Origin: Paenarthrobacter sp. JL.01a
GTDB lineage: Bacteria > Actinomycetota > Actinomycetes > Actinomycetales > Micrococcaceae
DNA: 64,000 nt
Assembly: GCF_025452095.1 (NCBI RefSeq)
Contig: NZ_CP104877.1
Span: 310,001-374,000 of the forward strand
Direction: 5' to 3'
Both the position numbers and the translations under genes were made by a program. Under the pieces are notes generated by a model. That model saw only the letters and a list, made by a program, of their open reading frames with translations, was not told the DNA's origin and did not search any database. Shown here in pieces: positions 42,425-52,360 of this stretch; position 1 is the first letter of the stretch; each line of letters begins with the position of its first letter.

Positions 42425-43375
42425 ATGGCCGCCTCCCGGGAACGATCGGACTCCAGCTCCACCTTGCTGACCGTCATCATTGCCTTCGCGGCGAATACGT
42501 TGGTTGCCGCTGCCAAGTCGGTGGCAGCGGCACTGACGGGATCTGCATCCATGACTGCCGAGGCCGCGCACTCCTGGGCGGACACCGGAAACCAGGTGTT
42601 CCTCTTCATGGCCGAACGCCGTTCCCAGCGGCCGCGGGATAAGGGCCACCCCATGGGTTACGGCCGGGAAGCCTATGTCTGGTCCATGTTCGCCGCTTTC
42701 GGGCTGTTCACGGCCGGGGCCGTGGTCTCGATCATGCACGGGATCCAGCAGCTCATTGAGCCGGAACCCGCCTCGGACTTCCTGATTGCCTACCTGGTGC
42801 TGGCCGTAGCCTTCGTCCTGGAGGGCTTTTCCTTCGTCCAGGCCTTCCGCCAGACCCGGAAGGCAGCCAGGGAGCTGGAACGGCGGACCCTGGAGCAGGT
42901 TCTTGTCAGCTCGGATCCCACTCTGCGTGCGGTTTTCGCCGAGGATGCCGCGGCGCTGGTTGGCCTGCTGATTGCCTTTGCCGGGGTGTTCCTCCATCAG
43001 GTCACGGGGTCCCCGGTGCCTGACGCTGTGGGCTCGATCGTGGTTGGCGTCTTGTTGGCGGGTGTTGCTGTGGTGCTGATCGACCGCAACCGACGGTTCC
43101 TGGTGGGGCAAGGCGTCACTCCGGACATCGAACGTTCAATGGGGCGGCAGCTGCTGGAGCACAAGGACATCGCACGGCTTACCTACCTTCATCTTGAATT
43201 CGTCGGCCCCCGCAAGCTGTACCTCGTGGCAGCGGTGGATCTGCAAGGCGACCATCCCGAACATGAGGTTGCGGTGGTGCTGCGAAGGATCGAGAGGGAA
43301 CTGGAGAACCATGAAACAGTGGAGGAAGCGGTGTTGACCCTGGCCACCCCTGACGAGGCGTCGCTGACGTTATAG
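42425..43375 (+). CDS. Cation diffusion facilitator family transporter
   Basis: A 316-residue CDF protein with six predicted helices and a C-terminal cytoplasmic domain. Metal-site residues are visible in TM2 as AEAAHSWADTGNQ and in TM5 as FAEDAAALVGLL. The loop GHPMGYGREAYVWSMFAA is characteristic of the SLC30A9/TMEM163-like branch. It should export Zn, Mn or a similar divalent cation in exchange for protons. It is convergent with the XRE regulator, 16 bases apart. Confidence 0.92.
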   Translation: MAASRERSDSSSTLLTVIIAFAANTLVAAAKSVAAALTGSASMTAEAAHSWADTGNQVFLFMAERRSQRPRDKGHPMGYGREAYVWSMFAAFGLFTAGAVVSIMHGIQQLIEPEPASDFLIAYLVLAVAFVLEGFSFVQAFRQTRKAARELERRTLEQVLVSSDPTLRAVFAEDAAALVGLLIAFAGVFLHQVTGSPVPDAVGSIVVGVLLAGVAVVLIDRNRRFLVGQGVTPDIERSMGRQLLEHKDIARLTYLHLEFVGPRKLYLVAAVDLQGDHPEHEVAVVLRRIERELENHETVEEAVLTLATPDEASLTL

Positions 43376-43391
43376 CGCGGTTCAGCAACCC

Positions 43392-44225
43392 TTAAGGTGC
43401 CGTCTCCATCAGCCGCTGCATCTGTCCGCCGGCGTCACTCCCGGGTGCCGGCGTATAGACCACGATATGCAGGTCCGGCCGGTCCGACGGCGAAACCTGG
43501 TGGTGCTCAAGCTGCAGCACTCCCACTGCCGGGTGGTGGAACAGCCGCTCGCGGGACTCGAAGCCAAGGATGTCGTAGCGGTCCCAACTCTCCTGGAACT
43601 CCGGACTGGCTTCCTTGAGCCGTTCCACTTGGTAGGCAACATCAGGATCGCCCAGGCGTTGACCTGTTTCGGCCCGGAATTCGGCGAGGAACCTTTTGCT
43701 GGTGACATCCCAGTCCGGAAGCAGGTCCCGGACATACGGGTCGGTGAAGACGAGCCACAAAAGGTTCCTGTCGGCGGCGTCGAACGTTCCGATGTTTGGA
43801 TACAGCGCCTCATAGGCGCGGTTCCACCCTGCCACGCCCCAATCGGGGGAAAGCGCGTACGAAGGGTTGGGGTCGAGCGCATCCAGCAGCCGCTGCACGT
43901 GGGCGGGCGCATCAGCGGCCACAGGCCCCTTGGGCAGGGCGGAGGAGTACCCGCCCAACGAGAGGACGTAGCCCAGCCCTGTGTCGGAAAGGTGCAGGGC
44001 GCGTGCCACGGACTCCAGCACCTGCCTGGACGGACTGATGTCGCGGCCTTGTTCCAGCCAGGTGTACCAGGTGACGCTGACGCCGGAGAGAAAAGCCACC
44101 TCCTCCCGTCGGAGCCCGCGCTCGCGGGAGCGCCCTACCGGCGGGAGTCCGTAGTCCGATCGCAGCGCCTGGTTCCGGCGGGTCCTCAGGTACAGCCCGA
44201 GCTCTTTGCGCCTCTCATCCTTCAC
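43392..44225 (-). CDS. XRE family regulator with MmyB-like ligand-binding domain
   Basis: A 277-residue regulator starting at GTG 44225. The N-terminal helix-turn-helix (about 35-80) contains GLRREEVAFLSGVSVTWYTW and LEQGRDISPSRQVLESVARA. The C-terminal PAS-like MmyB domain includes DPNPSYALSPDWGVAGWNRA and the WLVFTDPYVRDLLPDW stretch, which in homologues holds a fatty-acid-type ligand. It is divergent from ilvD with 86 bases between starts. Confidence 0.9.
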   Translation of the reverse strand: MKDERRKELGLYLRTRRNQALRSDYGLPPVGRSRERGLRREEVAFLSGVSVTWYTWLEQGRDISPSRQVLESVARALHLSDTGLGYVLSLGGYSSALPKGPVAADAPAHVQRLLDALDPNPSYALSPDWGVAGWNRAYEALYPNIGTFDAADRNLLWLVFTDPYVRDLLPDWDVTSKRFLAEFRAETGQRLGDPDVAYQVERLKEASPEFQESWDRYDILGFESRERLFHHPAVGVLQLEHHQVSPSDRPDLHIVVYTPAPGSDAGGQMQRLMETAP

Positions 44226-44246
44226 TCGGATAACACTATTACTCTG

Positions 44247-44259
44247 GTACTTTCAGTAC
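44247..44259. promoter_or_regulatory. Inverted repeat between the XRE regulator and ilvD
   Basis: GTACT-TTC-AGTAC is a perfect inverted repeat, flanked by ACTATTACT and AGTAGTGAC. Position suggests an operator for the MmyB-type regulator. Confidence 0.4.
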
Positions 44260-44311
44260 TAGTAGTGACACCGTCTTCCGGCAGTCCCTGAAGACCAGCA
44301 GGATGGTACAC

Positions 44312-46174
44312 ATGCCTGCACTTCGCTCTAAAACAGTTACCCACGGCCGCAACATGGCCGGCGCCCGCGCACTGCTGCGCGCTTCCGGCGTCGCCAACTC
44401 CGACATCGGCAAGCCGATCATCGCCGTCGCCAACTCCTTCACCGAGTTCGTCCCCGGCCACACGCACCTCGCACCCGTGGGCAGGATCGTCTCCGACGCG
44501 ATCCTTGCTGCCGGTGCCGTGCCGCGTGAGTTCAACACCATTGCCGTCGACGACGGCATCGCCATGGGCCACTCAGGCATGCTCTATTCGCTGCCCTCCC
44601 GCGACCTGATCGCAGACTCTGTTGAGTACATGGTCAACGCACACTGCGCCGACGCACTGGTCTGCATCTCCAATTGCGACAAGATCACCCCCGGCATGCT
44701 CATGGCCGCGCTGCGCCTGAACATCCCGGTGGTCTTCGTTTCCGGTGGCCCCATGGAGGCCGGCCGCGTGACCCTGACTGACGGTTCCGTGCGCTCCTTG
44801 GACCTGGTGAACGCGATTGCCGACGCAGTGGACGAGTCCATCTCCGATGAAGACATCAACCTCATCGAAGAGAACGCCTGCCCCACCTGTGGATCCTGCT
44901 CCGGCATGTTTACGGCCAACTCCATGAACTGCCTTGCCGAGGCCATCGGCCTGGCCCTGCCGGGCAACGGCTCCGTGCTCGCCACCCACACCGCGCGCAA
45001 GGCGCTCTATGAGAAGGCCGGCGCCACGATCGTCGACCTCGTCAAGCGCTATTACGACGGCGACGACGACTCCGTACTGCCGCGCAACATCGCCACTGCC
45101 GAGGCCTTCGACAACGCCATGGCGCTGGACATCTCCATGGGTGGCTCCACCAACACCATCCTGCACCTGTTGGCTGCTGCGCAGGAGGCAGGCGTGGATT
45201 ACGGCCTCGCCGAGATGGACGCCAAGTCCCGCCAGGTCCCCTGCCTGGCCAAGGTCGCTCCGAACGTCGCCGGAAACAAGACGTATTACATGGAGGACGT
45301 GCACCGCGCCGGCGGCATCCCCGCCCTGCTCGGCGAGCTGAACCGCGGCGGCCTCCTGCACAAGAACGTCCACTCCGTCCACTCGACCGACCTCGACGGT
45401 TGGTTGGACGACTGGGATATCCGTGGCGGCAAGGCCACCGAGGAAGCGCAGGCCTTGTGGCACGCCGCTCCCGGTGGTGTCCGTTCCTCCACGGCTTTCT
45501 CGCAGTCTAACGTGTGGACCTCCCTGGACACCGACGCCGAGGGTGGCTGCATCCGCTCCTTGGAGCACGCCTTCTCCAAGGACGGCGGCCTTGCCGTGCT
45601 GCGCGGCAACATCGCCGTGGACGGCGCCGTGGTGAAGACCGCAGGCGTGGACGAGTCCATCTGGAAATTCGAAGGCCCCGCCATCGTGTGCGAGTCGCAG
45701 GACGAGGCCGTGGAGATGATCCTGAACAAGACCGTCAAGGAAGGCGACGTAGTGGTCATCCGCTACGAAGGCCCCCGTGGTGGTCCGGGCATGCAGGAAA
45801 TGCTCTACCCGACGTCGTTCCTCAAGGGCCGCGGCCTGGGCAAGAAGTGCGCCCTGATTACGGACGGCCGCTTCTCCGGCGGTACTTCCGGCCTGTCGAT
45901 CGGCCACATCTCGCCGGAGGCTGCCTCCGGTGGCGAGATCGCCCTGGTGGAGAACGGCGACATCATCAGCATCGACATCACCCAGCGTTCGCTGGAGTTG
46001 AAGGTCTCCGAGGAAATCCTGGCCGAGCGCCGCGAGAAGCTCCTGGTGAACGGCGGTTACAAGCCGAAGAACCGCGACCGCCAGGTGTCCCCGGCGCTGC
46101 GTGCCTACGCTGCCATGGCGTTGTCCGCTGACAAGGGCGCCGTCCGCGACGTCTCCCTGGTGGAGAACCTCTAG
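44312..46174 (+). CDS. ilvD: Dihydroxy-acid dehydratase
   Basis: A 620-residue Fe-S dehydratase of the branched-chain amino acid pathway, converting dihydroxyisovalerate and dihydroxymethylvalerate to the 2-keto acids. ATG 44312 ([20 protein letters not shown]) matches the family start; ATG 44303 is three codons upstream. Cluster ligands lie in [10 protein letters not shown] (C122) and [17 protein letters not shown] (C193/C196). The C-terminal [14 protein letters not shown] is conserved. No other ilv gene is in the window. Confidence 0.97.
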   Translation: MPALRSKTVTHGRNMAGARALLRASGVANSDIGKPIIAVANSFTEFVPGHTHLAPVGRIVSDAILAAGAVPREFNTIAVDDGIAMGHSGMLYSLPSRDLIADSVEYMVNAHCADALVCISNCDKITPGMLMAALRLNIPVVFVSGGPMEAGRVTLTDGSVRSLDLVNAIADAVDESISDEDINLIEENACPTCGSCSGMFTANSMNCLAEAIGLALPGNGSVLATHTARKALYEKAGATIVDLVKRYYDGDDDSVLPRNIATAEAFDNAMALDISMGGSTNTILHLLAAAQEAGVDYGLAEMDAKSRQVPCLAKVAPNVAGNKTYYMEDVHRAGGIPALLGELNRGGLLHKNVHSVHSTDLDGWLDDWDIRGGKATEEAQALWHAAPGGVRSSTAFSQSNVWTSLDTDAEGGCIRSLEHAFSKDGGLAVLRGNIAVDGAVVKTAGVDESIWKFEGPAIVCESQDEAVEMILNKTVKEGDVVVIRYEGPRGGPGMQEMLYPTSFLKGRGLGKKCALITDGRFSGGTSGLSIGHISPEAASGGEIALVENGDIISIDITQRSLELKVSEEILAERREKLLVNGGYKPKNRDRQVSPALRAYAAMALSADKGAVRDVSLVENL

Positions 46175-46185
46175 CCGGAAAACCC

Positions 46186-47994
46186 CTAACCCCGGAGTTT
46201 CGACTCACCTGCGGCGTAGCTGTCCAACAGCTTGCGTGCATGCTCGCCGTCGGGACCCTCCTGGGACAGGGCGGACCTCATGCCCTCAAGCTTCTCTTCT
46301 CCTGCCGGGAAGGGGGGAAGCAGAGGGATGTTGGGGTCCGTCCTGACCTCCAGGATCACGGGCCGGTCAGCAGTAAGCGCGAAGTCCCAGGCCTCGCCAA
46401 GTTTGCTGGGGTCCTCCACGCGCACCCCGGCCAAGCCCAGCAACTCGCCATAGGCGGCGAAGGGGAAGTCCGGGAGCTCCTGGCTTGCTGGGAAGCGCGG
46501 TTCGGCCTCGGTTTCGCGCTGCTCCCAGGAGACCTCGGCCAAGGCACGGTTGTTGAAGACGCACACCACAAACCGTGGATCCGCCCAGCTCCGCCAGCGG
46601 TGCGCCACGGTGATCAGCTCGGCCACGCCCAGCATCTGCATTCCGCCGTCCCCTGCCAATGCCACGATTGGTCGGTCGGGGTGCGCGAGCTTGGCCGCCA
46701 GCCCGTACGGAATCGCGCAGCCCATGCTTGCCAGTGTGCCGCTGAGGTGGGCGGGGACTCCCGGCGGGAGGATCAATTGGCGCGCGTACCAGTAAACGCA
46801 ACTGCCGACGTCGATACTCAGCTGGGCATTATCGGGGAGCCTTCCGCTGAGCTCGCGGACCACCAACTCCGGGTTTACCGGCTCGGCAGGAAGGTTGGCG
46901 CGTTCCTCTGAAAGGTGCCGCCACGCGCTCACCTGGGTTTCGACGTCGGAACGCCACTGGGCGCGCTGGCTTTCCTTCTCCTGTTGCTTGGCGTCGAGAC
47001 GGACCGAGAGCTGCCGGAGGGTTTCCGCAGCGTCGCCCACCAAGCCCAGCTCCACCGGGTAGCGGTTGGCGATTTTGCGGCCATCGATGTCGATCTGGAC
47101 CGCCCTGGCCCGTCCCGGCTTTGGGTAGAACTCGGTCCAGGGGTCATTGGAGCCGATGATCAGCAGGGTGTCGCAGTTCTCCAGGAGGTAGGCGCTGGCG
47201 GTTGTGCCGAGGTGGCCCATGGTTCCTGTGGCGAAGGGGAGGGTTTCGTCGACGTAGGGTTTGCCGAGCAGGCTGGTGGTAACGCCCGCTTTGAGCTTTT
47301 CTGCCAGCTGAACCACTTCGTCGCGGGCTTTCCGGGCGCCCTGGCCAACGAAGAAGGCAATCCGCTCACCTTGGGACAGGATCTCCGTGGCGGCGTCGAG
47401 TTCTTCGTCGCGGGGCATCACGCGGGAGGGGTGCCAGACTGGCGCCGTAACCACTATGCCGTGTTCGGGCTCGAGCTCCGGTGCCTCGGCGGTCTGCAGG
47501 TCGTGCGGGACGATGACCACGCAAGGCGTGCGGGTTTCGAGGGCAGTGCGGAAGGCCCGGTCGATCAGCATGGGAACCTGCTCAGGGGAACTGGCCAGTT
47601 GCGCGAACTGGGCGGCAACATCCTTGAACAGCGTGAGCAGGTCGATTTCCTGCATATAGGCCGAACCCAGCACAGTCCGGCTCTGTTGTCCGATGATCGC
47701 GACTACTGGAACGCCGTCCATTTTCGCGTCGTAGAGTCCGTTGAGCAGGTGGACCGCGCCAGGGCCCTGGGTGGAAGTGACCACGCCAACGCCGCCGGTG
47801 TACTTCCCGTGGCCCACGGCCATGAATGCTGCAGCTTCCTCGTGCCGGGCTTGGACGAACTCCACCTCGCCTTCGGCGCGGGGCAGGGCTCCCATGAAGC
47901 CGTTGATCCCATCGCCGCTGTAGCCGAACACCCTCTTAACGCCCCAAGCCTTGAGCCGTTCCACGATCAGATCCGAAACCGTTCGCTGAGTCAT
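46186..47994 (-). CDS. ThDP-dependent pyruvate oxidase/dehydrogenase-like enzyme
   Basis: A 602-residue enzyme of the acetolactate synthase/pyruvate oxidase superfamily. The Pyr domain carries the activating glutamate in ARHEEAAAFMA. The central domain has the nucleotide-binding-like LIIGSNDPWTEFYP stretch, and the PP domain has the ThDP/Mg motif from LAGDGGMQMLG to VCVFNN. It resembles PoxB but lacks an obvious C-terminal membrane-binding helix, so oxidase, decarboxylase or another activity remains open. It is convergent with ilvD, 11 bases apart. Confidence 0.88.
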   Translation of the reverse strand: MTQRTVSDLIVERLKAWGVKRVFGYSGDGINGFMGALPRAEGEVEFVQARHEEAAAFMAVGHGKYTGGVGVVTSTQGPGAVHLLNGLYDAKMDGVPVVAIIGQQSRTVLGSAYMQEIDLLTLFKDVAAQFAQLASSPEQVPMLIDRAFRTALETRTPCVVIVPHDLQTAEAPELEPEHGIVVTAPVWHPSRVMPRDEELDAATEILSQGERIAFFVGQGARKARDEVVQLAEKLKAGVTTSLLGKPYVDETLPFATGTMGHLGTTASAYLLENCDTLLIIGSNDPWTEFYPKPGRARAVQIDIDGRKIANRYPVELGLVGDAAETLRQLSVRLDAKQQEKESQRAQWRSDVETQVSAWRHLSEERANLPAEPVNPELVVRELSGRLPDNAQLSIDVGSCVYWYARQLILPPGVPAHLSGTLASMGCAIPYGLAAKLAHPDRPIVALAGDGGMQMLGVAELITVAHRWRSWADPRFVVCVFNNRALAEVSWEQRETEAEPRFPASQELPDFPFAAYGELLGLAGVRVEDPSKLGEAWDFALTADRPVILEVRTDPNIPLLPPFPAGEEKLEGMRSALSQEGPDGEHARKLLDSYAAGESKLRG

Positions 47995-48045
47995 GCGCCT
48001 ATAGTAAGCATACTGATTGATTCTGCGGCGGGCGGGAGAGGACGG

Positions 48046-48897
48046 TCAGGCGTAGACGAACTCCAGGAGCTGCACGATCGAGGCGCACTCCCGCGGGGGA
48101 TCCTTCGTCAGCCAGGCCGCGTATACGGGGAGTGTTGGCGCGTCCCTGACCGGGCGATAAACGACTCCGCGTCGGCGGTATTGGTGGGCCGTGGACTCTG
48201 CCGTGATCCCGCGGGCGGAACCGCTGCCGATGATGGTCAACCAATCGTCGATGTCACCAATGGGAATGACTTGCTGCGGTCGCATCTCCGCAGGCCACAG
48301 CTCCAGGGTGGTGCTTCCGGTCCGCAAGTCCATGGCCACGGGACCCGCGGCGATTTGTGCCAGGCTGACACTTCGCCGGGAAGCCAGAGGATCGTCGGCG
48401 GACAAGGCGCAGTAGCGCTTTTCCGTACCGATCCGGACATGTTCGACGCCGGTCGCTGCCGGAAGGCGACGAAGGATGGCAAGGTCTGTGGTCCCGTCCA
48501 GCAGCCCACCGCTGGGTGTATTGGACCGGACAAGCTGCAACTCGGTTGTGGGGAAGCGCTCCCTCCAATGGCGCTGGAACGCGGTGGTGTGCTCGCCCAG
48601 CGCTGACCAGGCATAGCCGATCCGCACCAGTCCGGCGTCGCCGCGGGCTTCGCGTTCAAGCTCTGACAACAGCGCCAGGATCCGCCGGGCCTTCGCTGTG
48701 GCACGCTCTCCGGCAGGGCTCAGCCTGACCATGCGCGTAGTCCGCTCCAGCAGCGTTGCCCCCAGGGCCTGCTCGAGGGCTGCGATATTGCGGGAAACAG
48801 CTGCCTGCGACATTCCCAGGGCAATTGCGGCATCCGTAAACGTCCCCTCGTCAACTACTGCAGCCAAGCACCGCAGCTGCCGAAACTCCACGTCCAT
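48046..48897 (-). CDS. LysR family transcriptional regulator
   Basis: A 283-residue LysR protein; ATG 48897 is preferred because AGGATGG precedes it and MDVEFRQLRCLAAVVDEG is the usual start. The helix-turn-helix is ALGMSQAAVSRNIAALEQAL. The C-terminal domain (about 90-280) is the two-lobed effector domain. It is divergent from the EamA transporter, which it probably activates from the repeats between them. Confidence 0.92.
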   Translation of the reverse strand: MDVEFRQLRCLAAVVDEGTFTDAAIALGMSQAAVSRNIAALEQALGATLLERTTRMVRLSPAGERATAKARRILALLSELEREARGDAGLVRIGYAWSALGEHTTAFQRHWRERFPTTELQLVRSNTPSGGLLDGTTDLAILRRLPAATGVEHVRIGTEKRYCALSADDPLASRRSVSLAQIAAGPVAMDLRTGSTTLELWPAEMRPQQVIPIGDIDDWLTIIGSGSARGITAESTAHQYRRRGVVYRPVRDAPTLPVYAAWLTKDPPRECASIVQLLEFVYA

Positions 48898-48909
48898 GAG
48901 GCCCATCCT

Positions 48910-48948
48910 ATTCATGCATCCGCCGCATAAATAGTGTCATTCATGCAT
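48910..48948. promoter_or_regulatory. Direct repeats in the LysR/EamA intergenic region
   Basis: ATTCATGCAT occurs at 48910-48919 and 48939-48948, 29 bases apart. An outer inverted pair, CATCCGC (48917-48923) and GCGGATG (48952-48958), surrounds the second copy. This suits a LysR-type recognition and activation site. Confidence 0.5.
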
Positions 48949-48983
48949 TTAGCGGATGAGTCCTTCCAGCGCACACTCTCACC

Positions 48984-49823
48984 ATGAACAGAAGTGCAGC
49001 GGCGGGCGGAACCGCCACCCTGGTAGCCAGTGCGCTCTCCAACCAGCTCGGAGCGGCGACGGCGTCCCTGGCCTTCCCCGTGATGGGTCCCGTGGGCGTT
49101 GTGGCGGTACGCCAGCTCGTGGCCGCGGCCGTCCTGCTTCCCACCGTGCGTCCCAAGCTGCGGGAGCTAAGCTGGCAGCAGTGGTGGCCGGTTCTCCTGT
49201 TGGCACTCTCCTTCGGAACCATGAACCTTGGACTGTACGCCTCGATCCAGCGGATCGGACTGGGCCTCGCCGTGACCCTGGAATTCCTGGGCCCGTTGGC
49301 CGTGGCTTTGATCAGCTCGAGGCAAAAAGCGGGTGCCGTCTGTGCCATCGCCGCCGCTGCCGGCGTAGTGCTCATTACGCGCCCCGAAGCCTCCACCGAC
49401 TTCGTGGGCATTGGCTTCGGCATGATGGCAGCATGCAGTTGGGCCGCTTACATCCTCCTCAACCGGGTGGTGGGCCGTCGGATCCAGGGCATTCAGGGCA
49501 CGGCTGCCGCTTCGGGAGTGTCGGCGACGCTCTTCCTGCCTGTCGCCGTCGTCGTTTTCCTGAGCCGGCCAGTGGATGGCTTGGCGGTCCTGTGCGCCGT
49601 CGTCGCGGGAGTCCTGGCATCGGTTCTGCCCTACGTTGCGGACCTGATCGCCCTGCGGCGGGTTCCGGCCAGCCTGTTCGGCATCCTGATGAGCATCAAT
49701 CCCGTGTTCGCGGCGGTCATTGGCGCCCTGGTGCTGGGGCAGGAGTTGGAGCTGGTGCAGTGGGCGGGAATTGCTTTGATCGTGGCCGCCAACGCCGGGG
49801 TGTTGCTGTTGGGTCGGCGGTAG
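48984..49823 (+). CDS. EamA/DMT family exporter (RhtA-like)
   Basis: A 279-residue membrane protein with about ten helices made of two EamA repeats. The first repeat contains FGTMNLGLYASIQRIGLGLA and the end of the second SINPVFAAVIGALVLGQEL, the usual GxExL motif area. It resembles threonine/homoserine exporters (RhtA). A divergent LysR regulator controls many such exporters in response to the exported amino acid. Confidence 0.9.
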   Translation: MNRSAAAGGTATLVASALSNQLGAATASLAFPVMGPVGVVAVRQLVAAAVLLPTVRPKLRELSWQQWWPVLLLALSFGTMNLGLYASIQRIGLGLAVTLEFLGPLAVALISSRQKAGAVCAIAAAAGVVLITRPEASTDFVGIGFGMMAACSWAAYILLNRVVGRRIQGIQGTAAASGVSATLFLPVAVVVFLSRPVDGLAVLCAVVAGVLASVLPYVADLIALRRVPASLFGILMSINPVFAAVIGALVLGQELELVQWAGIALIVAANAGVLLLGRR

Positions 49824-49864
49824 GGGCTCGGCCATGAAGAGGCGTGGCCAGGAAGGGAGTGTGG

Positions 49865-50911
49865 CTACGAGGGCGCGTCACCCGAGGATCCCCGAACCTG
49901 CAGTTGCGTGGGCACTTGGTGAACCCTTCCGGGCAAGTCCGGTGCGGCAAGGCGCTCCAGGATGAACTTTCCGGCCTCGACGCCCACAGCCAGGTTGCCG
50001 TTGTCCACGGAGGTCAGGGAGAGGTGCCGGATCTTGGCCAGGTAGGTGTTGTCGTAGCCCACGAGTGAGAGGTCTTCGGGCACGGACAGGCCAGTGTCGT
50101 CGGCCGCGGACAGTGCGCCGATGCAGGCGATGTCGTTGTAGGCAAAGATCGCGGTTGGCCTGTCTTTTCCGGACAAGAGCCGGCTGGCGGCGGCGTAGGC
50201 GCTTTCCTCGCTCACGCCGCCGGACACCACAATCGGCTCGAGTCCGGCGTCGCGCATGGTCCGTTCGAACGATTCCCGCCGGATTCTGCCTACCTCGGCA
50301 GGGCCTTGCAGGTGTGCGATCCTCCGGTGCCCGAGTGCAAGGAGGTGTTCGGTGGCCTGGCGCGCACCGGCGTCGTCATCATTGACGACAATATCGACGC
50401 CGCGCAGCACCGGTTCCCGGGTTCCGGCCAGGACCACCGGGATGCTCTGGGCGGCCTTCTCAATCGCGGCAGACTCCGTGGTAGTTCCGACCACCACGAG
50501 TCCGTCAATCCGCTGCTCCAGCAGGGTCTCCACGGAACTGCGGCCTACCCGGTTGTCGGTGTAGGAGTCTGCCAGGACCGGTGAAACCCCCGCTGCATGC
50601 AGTGATGCCGTGAGCCCCTCCAGCAACTCCACGAACCAGGGGTTGCGGATGTCGTTGAGCATCACCCCGATGGTTCCGCTTCTCGGGCCGGACAGGCGCT
50701 GGGCCAGCCTGTTGGGTCGGTAGCCCAATTGCTCCATGGCTTCCAGGACGGCCCGACGGCGGCTCTCACTCACGTTCGGCGAGCCCTGAAGGACCAGTGA
50801 GACCAGGGATTTGGAGACCCCCGCAGCGCTCGCGACGTCGCGGATGGTGGGCTTGGTGGGCTGCGCTTTCGGCACGTCGGTCACTGTGCTGCTTTCCTCT
50901 TTGGCGTCCAT
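49865..50911 (-). CDS. LacI family transcriptional regulator
   Basis: A 348-residue regulator with a 20-residue polar extension before the helix-turn-helix (TIRDVASAAGVSKSLVSLVL). The hinge helix RPNRLAQRLSG and the periplasmic-binding-like effector domain with DLSLVGYDNTYLAKIRHLSL follow. It is divergent from two Gfo/Idh/MocA genes. The palindrome TGGACCGGTCCA at 51115-51126 is the probable operator. Confidence 0.93.
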   Translation of the reverse strand: MDAKEESSTVTDVPKAQPTKPTIRDVASAAGVSKSLVSLVLQGSPNVSESRRRAVLEAMEQLGYRPNRLAQRLSGPRSGTIGVMLNDIRNPWFVELLEGLTASLHAAGVSPVLADSYTDNRVGRSSVETLLEQRIDGLVVVGTTTESAAIEKAAQSIPVVLAGTREPVLRGVDIVVNDDDAGARQATEHLLALGHRRIAHLQGPAEVGRIRRESFERTMRDAGLEPIVVSGGVSEESAYAAASRLLSGKDRPTAIFAYNDIACIGALSAADDTGLSVPEDLSLVGYDNTYLAKIRHLSLTSVDNGNLAVGVEAGKFILERLAAPDLPGRVHQVPTQLQVRGSSGDAPS

Positions 50912-51085
50912 GAGCCACCTTCCTGAGGCGCGCTGACCGGATCAATCTCCACGAAGCGGCAGAGGGCTACCACCTTCTTATCCAATTGGTGGGCTATTAC
51001 CTGTGTCCCGGGTGAAAGTAGGTGAAACTGGTGAAACCTCCAACATTCTAGCAATGCCTCCGGGCCTAGGCTTCCAGCGAAAGGA

Positions 51086-51126
51086 TTGACGTCACGGGTC
51101 TTCTGCATCCATTATGGACCGGTCCA
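51086..51126 (+). promoter_or_regulatory. Promoter with LacI-type operator before the Gfo/Idh pair
   Basis: TTGACG (51086-51091) and CATTAT (51110-51115) are separated by 18 bases. The perfect palindrome TGGACCGGTCCA (51115-51126) starts on the last -10 base, so a bound repressor would block initiation. The CG centre fits LacI-family sites. Confidence 0.65.
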
Positions 51127-51159
51127 AGTAAATTCCAAAGAGTCAATGAGGATCCTTCA

Positions 51160-52359
51160 ATGAGTGAACCTAATTCGCGGCAATTAGTCGCAGGAATGGT
51201 TGGTGGCGGTCCGGGCGCCGACATCGGCAAGACCCACCGGTACGCCATGCGGCTGGATGGCCACTACGATCTCCGGGCCGGAATCTTCGGGCGCGATGAG
51301 AGCAATTCCCGCGCCACCGCCGTCGAACTCGGCGTTGAGCCGGACCGCAACTACGGCGACCTCCACACGATGGCCGAGGCCGAAGCCACCCGTGAGGACG
51401 GCGTGGACGTCGTGGTTGTGGCCACCCCCAACGACAGCCACTACGAGATCGCCAGGACATTCCTGCAAAGGGGAATCTCCGTGGTGTGCGAGAAGCCCCT
51501 GACCCGGGACTCCGCAACTGCGACCGAGCTGGTCCGGGTTGCGGAGGAGAACAACGCCGTCCTCGCTGTCCCGCACTGCTATTCGGCCTACGCCATGGTG
51601 CGGCAAGCTGCGCGGATGGTCCGCGACGGCGAGCTGGGCGCCATCCGTTTTGTCGACGTCGAACATGCTTCCGGCTGGGCAGCCACACCCCTCGAGAACG
51701 AAGGCCACAAGCAGGCCAGCTGGCGCACCAACCCAGACATTGCCGGGTTCCCAAGCGTCGTGGGCGACCTCGGCACCCACGCCTTCCACCTGCTGCGCTA
51801 CATCACCGGGCTCGAAGCCGAACGCCTGTCCGGTCGTCTGCAGACCTTTGTCCCTGGGCGTCGCGTTTTCGATAACGCCACCGTGGAACTCGAACTGACC
51901 GGCTCAGTTCCAGCGCGGCTGTGGGCCAGCATGGCGGCTACCGGTCATAACCACGGGCTCCGCATCCGGATCTACGGCGAGAACGGCAGCCTCGAATGGC
52001 AGCATGAGGACCCGCACCACCTCAAGGTCCAGGACCTCGCCGGCGCCACCACCACCCTCACGCACGGGCTCAGCACCCTGCACGAGGACGCGTCCCGGCT
52101 TACGCGCGTCGGCCTCGGCCACCCGGAGGGCTTCCTTGAGGCCTTCGCCAACTTCTACTCGGACCTGGCTGAGGTGCTGCGCGCCCGCCGCGACGGGACC
52201 GCCGTGCCTCAGCGCGAGCTGTCCTTCCCCACAGGAGTTGACGGCTTGATCGGCGTCCAGTTCGTCGAAGCCGTCGCGGCATCGCATCACGATGACTCCG
52301 CGTGGAAAGTCCCCGCCTCTGCCCTGAAGAAATTTGACCTGGAGAAAGCAGCACTCTGA
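51160..52359 (+). CDS. Gfo/Idh/MocA family oxidoreductase
   Basis: A 399-residue NAD(P)-dependent dehydrogenase with an N-terminal Rossmann fold (GMVGGGPGADIGKTHRYAM) and the family motif CEKPLTRD. The C-terminal domain contains VGDLGTHAFHLLRYITGLEA with the catalytic histidine-aspartate area. The glycine-rich GGGPGADIGKTHR start is typical of dehydrogenases of large sugar-like substrates. GAGGATCC precedes ATG 51160. The next gene starts one base after its stop, so the two form an operon. Confidence 0.92.
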   Translation: MSEPNSRQLVAGMVGGGPGADIGKTHRYAMRLDGHYDLRAGIFGRDESNSRATAVELGVEPDRNYGDLHTMAEAEATREDGVDVVVVATPNDSHYEIARTFLQRGISVVCEKPLTRDSATATELVRVAEENNAVLAVPHCYSAYAMVRQAARMVRDGELGAIRFVDVEHASGWAATPLENEGHKQASWRTNPDIAGFPSVVGDLGTHAFHLLRYITGLEAERLSGRLQTFVPGRRVFDNATVELELTGSVPARLWASMAATGHNHGLRIRIYGENGSLEWQHEDPHHLKVQDLAGATTTLTHGLSTLHEDASRLTRVGLGHPEGFLEAFANFYSDLAEVLRARRDGTAVPQRELSFPTGVDGLIGVQFVEAVAASHHDDSAWKVPASALKKFDLEKAAL

Positions 52360-52360
52360 C

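Noticed and set aside
44573..45907. A 444-codon open frame on the minus strand
   Set aside because: It is antisense to ilvD, with the repetitive composition typical of shadow frames.
46915..48606. A 563-codon open frame on the plus strand
   Set aside because: It is antisense to the ThDP-dependent enzyme and the LysR gene, both well supported; no recognisable domain in the antisense product.
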